Positions 51,901 to 57,900 of a stretch of DNA of 64,000 nt are shown here, in pieces. The notes under the pieces were generated by a model, which worked only from the letters and a program-made list of their open reading frames with translations, was not told where the DNA came from and did no database searches. Position numbers and translations under genes: made by a program. Every line of letters starts with the position of its first letter. The first letter of the stretch is position 1. This DNA comes from Dendrobium chrysotoxum. Taxonomy: Eukaryota > Streptophyta > Magnoliopsida > Asparagales > Orchidaceae. The stretch lies in contig CM034298.1 in NCBI GenBank assembly GCA_019925795.1, forward strand, positions 52,974,365-53,038,364, given 5' to 3'.

Positions 51901-54900
51901 AATTTTTGACATCCCTAAAGAGGATAGCTCGCAAGCTATTTGAAACCCACATGTTTCACTTTCCAAACATTTTCTCACATAACTCTCTTCTAAAACAACA
52001 GCAAACATCCCATATATATATATAGGGAAAGAAACCCAATAGTCACCCAAAGCAGCCGCCCCAAACAACCAACCAGAACAGAGGAAAAACCAAAGAGAAA
52101 AGGCACGACAGAACCACAAACCGAGCAGCCAGGCCCCCTCAAAAGACCAGCCAGAATCGAACAACCAGGAGCCGAATAGACACCAAGAAAGGAGCATGGC
52201 GACTCAGGAACCCAAGCAACCAGCAGCTAAACAGTTATCAAGGAGGCACAGCCAGCCAAAATAACCCCCAGCTGAGAACTCCAAACACCAAACAACAAAG
52301 GAATAATGGGCCAAGCCCAATAAGAGACAAAACAGCCCAAAGATAATTACCCAAAGAACCAAGACAGCTAGCAAACCAATAAGTTTGATTGCATCAAGCT
52401 CTGATGCCTTAATTATCGATGAGACGGGGAATAATTCAGCGGTAGAAACTTAATGGTAGCTAGTGCAAAATAAATATGTGGATAAGTGGCCTCAAACCTT
52501 TTAGGGTTTCTTTTTGGTTTGGGAAAGAGGCATCAAGCCTCCAAGCTTCAACGAATTTTGCGATTGTTCACTAAGATTCAACCAGCATATGGAATTTATG
52601 GAACTATGGAGAGGGTATGATGATAGCTAGAATGAAATAAATAAACTTTGATTGGAAACTAGAATTAACATGGCCAGAATAAACATCTTCTTGTTTACTC
52701 TTCCCCACAACTTAGGAAAATAAATTCCCAAGCTATAGGTCTATTGGATAGGGAGACAAAGAAGAGAGAGATAGATCGATAGAGATATTTGCAGAGAGAA
52801 TGTAGGGTAGATCTAGAGAGAGATTACATGGTTTCAACTACATGGATTTTCGAGGGTAAGAGGCCTCTTGACTGACCAATCATAAAAATGAGGAAGTGTG
52901 AATTTAGAAACCTAAATTTAAATTCTAAGATAATCTCATTCCTAATTTGTGAGCATTCTCTTATGTCATGCATGAGAATATGATAAAATCTTAGCAACAA
53001 GCTTCATTTTCTTAATATCCTCCAAATTATCCTCTCCATAAGAACCTCCATTAAGATAATAATAATATCATATTATTACTGTAATTATATATAGGGCTTG
53101 GCTGAACAAATGAAATTTTAATTAAAAAAAATGATTTTATATTCTACAGTAGTTAATGGTGAGAGAATATAGGAATATGTCTACTAAGTTGCTTAATGTA
53201 AGTTGTAGTTCTTTAATGCAAATTCATGCAAATAACCATGATAATTTTGTATAAGTTGACCTTGCCACATCCATATAGAGGCTAGGTCTACACAAGTTGG
53301 TCTCCATTATCACTATACTTGATCCACCTATGGTTGATTCTAGTTGGCCTTCAGGTCTTTATTGGTTTTATCTAATTGAGCTAGTTTATACTCTTTTGGT
53401 GTACCTTTTTTTGCCAACATAGACTTAGCTATTTGAAATAACCTACTATTTTTCGGAGAACTTCTTGGATCATGTACTCCGCCCCGCCCCGCCCCGCCCC
53501 GCCCCGAGACATGAACATGGAGAGCATGCTTTCAAAGTAGGTCTTCCATCTTGGTGACATAAGCATGCAGCACAAGTCAAATTATGTTTGGATTGTGAAG
53601 TCCTTGAATTGCTAAAGTTGGTCATTGATCAACTTATTATTTTCCTTTTGACCTTTACATGATGGAATGTGACAATGAAAGTCTCTTACAAAGGGTCTAT
53701 TTGGAGTGGTTGCAGTTTATAAAAATAATTGTAGAATTATTGTGGGAAAGATAGATTTTTTGAAAGCTGATATGGGTATTATAATTTTTTTTATCAAAAA
53801 GTTGGGCAGTAGCTTTTTTACAATCACTAACAAAATTTTTTAGAAGTAACAAGAAAGTTATATCCATGTGGAACAATGGTAGGAAAGCAAAGCTGTGAAA
53901 AATTTCCTCAAATGGATCCTAAATGCATTGGTGCTTGCAAAAAGAGGTTCTAATTATGTTCGGAACATAATCTTTTCCTCTAGGTTTAGGGAGCTGATGG
54001 TTTATCCTATAATTATTTTATCCTTGTGCATTCAAATGCAAAGATGGAAGGTTAACTTGGAGCAATATTCTCATTTAGGTCATTTTTCTATGACCTAAAA
54101 TATTATGGGTTTAAGTCATGAAAACCACCTTCATGCAATGTAAGAGTAAAGCCTCATATATCATTCCCTCATACTCTTTTGGTGGGAGCTTCATGCGCAC
54201 ATGGTACACCTTTTTGCTTTAAAATGTATGGCCAATGCTCTAATTATTTTAGGCGTCCTCATGTTTTGGATGGTTGGTCCATGAAAGAATGAATCAGGTT
54301 ATAGTTATTGTGATCTCAGAAGCTTTTAATTGTCGTTCAATCTGTTTATTCTATTTTTAATGCCATCAAGTTATTGAATAAATACTACTCTCGCAGTTGC
54401 AGTTCCAAGTGGTTTTGTTCCCAAAATGTTTCTGTCGATATGCTTCTTTATGCATTATTTGCATTTCCATGTTTTAGCATCCGTATTAATCTTGTTGATA
54501 TATTTTTTGGCGAAATAATATTCTCCCCAAAATAATCTGCACAAAAACTTATGTCATTTAAGCATTTGATGAGATGACCAAAATTATTCCCATGCAAAAG
54601 TGGATGTCACTTCCAAACTTGATTTGTCCTATAAAAGTGGGGTCCAAATAATTTGTTTGGTTGATTTTTTTTTTGGGAGTTTGCATTACTCATTATTTTT
54701 ACCTTTTAATCTCAGAGTTTCTGTTAGTTAAAAGATTTTTAGAATTTCCTTTTAACTACATAATAAAAAAGTATAGTGATTGGTGCATGTGCTGCCTTTT
54801 TATATTACAGACTTTTGTATTGGATGTTCATCCATTCAACCCTCGGATAGCTATGAGCGCAGGTTATGATGGAAAAACAATAATATGGGATGTAAGTTTA

Positions 54901-57900
54901 TTGAAATGATCTCCCTTATCATTCTTATGATTTGATATAATGTAATGGAGTTGTTTTATACTTTCAGATTTGGGAGGGAACTCCGATACGAATATATGAA
55001 ACTGGACGCTTTAAGCTTGTTGATGGAAAGTTTTCCCCGTAAGTTTTATAAATGATTGTTTTACTATTTTTTGGCTATGCATGTTTGTTTATTTGTTGCT
55101 ATGTTGATGCTATGCATTTTGAAAATTTTTAGCAACTTATTTTAGCTTGCAATTGTGCTTATTGAAATTCACCTCCTGCCATTTTTGGGTTTCAAATTAT
55201 TATTTTCAATTTCTACATCTGTACTGTATTGCAAGGTAAGGTTATCTTTTGTTGGAATTTTATTTTCTAGAAGATTGAGACTAGCAAATATTTTGTGCGA
55301 TGTAATAGTACAATAATGACCTTTCTTAGTGCCATTTCTAGACTAGCTATCATGTTTCAGACATTAAATCGAGAATATTATTATTATTATTATTTTAATT
55401 ACAAGCCTTTTTCATCCCTAGGGACATATTTCCTAGAAGTATAGGAAAAATATTTTCCTAATTTTCAACTTTGTTTTCGTTATCACCATGCTGTTGCATA
55501 ATGATTGTCGTGTTAAATATAAAAAATGTGGCTTCCTTTGGTGGGAATTGGCTCAACTGTTCTAGTTGTTCTTATTCTTCTTGAAACATAGTGACTACTG
55601 AATATTGATTGTCTATTCTCTGCACTATATATCTTCTCTTTGTTTTGGGTTATGTACATACCTAACCGCCTTCTCAGGGGTCTTCACAATTTGCGACCGG
55701 GTCATGAAGGAAGAGTATATCCCTTCTCAGGAACAAGTGCCTTAAAGGACTCGCTCACAGCTACCCGAGGAACTCGCCAAGGAGAGGGCGTCACTTGCCT
55801 GCATGCATCCAGGAGCTTGCCCTACGTTAGATTTCCATGAGGTTCCTTGCTAAGCAAGTAGATCGCCACTCTTCTTAGTCAAGCTCTTACTCCCTAAGCT
55901 CACCGAGCTTACCTACGGGAAAGTGCCAACCTCAAATAACTCCTTACTCGTTCGACTACACCTTCTGCTAGATTCAGGAACTCATCATCCCCACCGACAT
56001 CTTGACTTGCCTTCCTACAAAGGGAGACACCAAGTCTTCTATGTTACTCACTGACTTCACAAGATGACTGATTGACTTTTGGTCTACCTCTTTTCGGGAC
56101 TCGCCCGATGACAGGCGGCTTGCCAGACCGCTGACTTTGCCCTTTTTCCACCAATCAAGAGGTGTCGTGTGTCCTAGATTTGTAGCGCAATACGGGTATT
56201 TGTCATGTAGCCATATTCCAGTTCTTCTCGGTATAGCCTTTTTTGTAGCCCTCAAAACCCTATAAATAAAGGGTGATAAGGAACTGTTAAGAGGACTTTT
56301 TGAAGAACTTTTTTGGGCTATTTTTACCTTTTCAAATTTTAAGCTCGCTCATATATTCTTGACTGAGATATTGAAGATTTTGCTAGCCTATTCTCCGCTA
56401 CTCTGTGTTCTCTGCTCTTCATTCTCACTAACAGATCCTCAAGTTCACTAGGCTGATATGCTAGTGTGGGTTGATGCCAAGGACAAGAAAACAGCCTCAG
56501 CTTGACGATCAGCCTCAACAGGAACCCTCAGTAAACATGGAGAACGCCAAATTTACTACTCATTGTGATTTGTAGGAGATGGAAGAACGACTTGTGAAGA
56601 CGATTTAGGATGCTCTAAACGACCTCTAGGGGAAAGTGCAAGCCAACAGTACGTCCAAGGGATCCTTCGATTTAGCAGCTTGCTAGAGGCACTCAGAAGA
56701 GCACTTGCCTTTACACCCCATCTTAATTACACTCACACTTGGATTATAGCTCATTGACTAGGCGAGCCATGAGGGAATCAGAATTGACCAACACCTTCTC
56801 CAGAGCAATTACCGAGGCTAAGCTGCCTCCCACATTCAAGGTACCTCATATGGAGTCATTCTGAGGCAAGTTTGACTCCACGGAGCAACTTTCGAGTCTA
56901 TGACATCCTTGCTAGACATAGGCGCTTCCCTCAATTACCATCTCTTCTTCAGGACACTTAAAGAGTCAACGCTAAGGTGGTTCACTTGTCTGCCCTATGA
57001 GTGATCACCTCCTTTTTTGATTTCAAGTGAACGTTTAATTTGCTAGCGCCCAGAGACCCCAAAACTCACAAGCCTTGCTAAAGATGAGGTAGGAGCCCGG
57101 GGAATCACTGGGGAGTTTTATAGTGAGGTTCCAAAAGGAAATGTTGGAAGTGAAAGACTTGGAGCATCCGGTTGCCCACGCTTCCTTAACACAAGCATTA
57201 AGGAAAGGTCCTTTTAGATATGCACTCTGTCTGCAACAGTCGAGGACGTTGGCCGAATTGTTGGAGTTGATCAACCATCATGTAAATGCTTAAGCGTACA
57301 ATTGAGTGGCTGAGTCCTTCTTAGCCACCCATCGTCAAGAAGTCGCCCCAAGAAGAGATCCACGCTAACGAAGAGAACAAGAAAGAATCTATCCCAGGGA
57401 TAGGAGGGACAGTAGACCAAACTCGCCACATGATTGCTGACGCCCTGAATAGCATAGGTTTCCTATCCAACAAAGGCCCTTGTGGATCGCAGGGCCACCA
57501 GCACTAGAGAAAAAGGAGCTCCCTCATGCTACTCGAATCTACCATGAGGGGGTCGTCCACCGAACTCAAACCTATCCCACCTACACTTTGCTGAGGGTGT
57601 CCATGGCTGACCTTATAGAGGCCATTTAGAATAAAGAGTTCCAACAAACTCAACAAAATTTTCCATTAATGTTCACGTGCAGCTTTACTGTAGATAATAT
57701 GATACGCGGTTAAGCTTAATGCAAGGGTTAATGCCAACATTAGATTTTCGAATTAACTGAAGAGTAATTCTTTTTTAAAGTGCAGTTGAAATTTATCACA
57801 TACAGAATTAAACCTTAAATGTAGATTTGATGCTTTCTTTAGATTGGAAGTTGATTTTGGATGATTCTGTGATGTTTCTGAGGTGCCAGAGATGAAGAAA

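Larger units (their letters stand above)
47477..52396 (-). mobile_element. Tandem array of a non-coding LTR retrotransposon: five LTRs, four internal segments
   Basis: The order is LTR1-int1-LTR2-int2-LTR3-int3-LTR4-int4-LTR5. LTRs begin TGATGCA and end TGCATCA (684-741 bp). Internal segments are 174-177 bp and hold only a purine tract (minus strand, GCCAGGGGAGAAT), a hairpin, and the complement of TGGTATCAGAGC, the initiator-Met primer site, 3 bases from the next LTR. Strand follows from primer site and purine tract. AGCTC flanks the whole array once on each side (47472-47476, 52397-52401). There is no coding capacity, so the family must depend on another element's enzymes. It resembles a TRIM with long LTRs; tandem LTR arrays are known for TRIMs, but five LTRs in one insertion is notable. 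Confidence 0.9.
46906..54810 (+). other. Intron 13 (7.9 kb)
   Basis: Most of it is the LTR array (47477-52396). The rest holds a GCCCC pentanucleotide repeat, a miniature element and an Au-like SINE. 52400-53480 shows no recognised gene. Confidence 0.75.

Noticed and set aside
47741..52197. Many minus-strand frames of 62-167 codons with Cys/Leu/Trp-rich, membrane-like translations
   Set aside because: They recur because the LTR is repeated, overlap each other in several frames, lack any family motif, and change length between copies through frame differences.
47477..52396. CRISPR-like or satellite array
   Set aside because: The units are 0.9 kb with LTR termini, primer site and purine tract and one target duplication, so it is a retrotransposon array.
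52397..52410. A further primer site after LTR5 (CTCTGATGCC)
   Set aside because: It differs from the GCTCTGATACCA of the internal segments and is explained by the AGCTC duplication plus target sequence.
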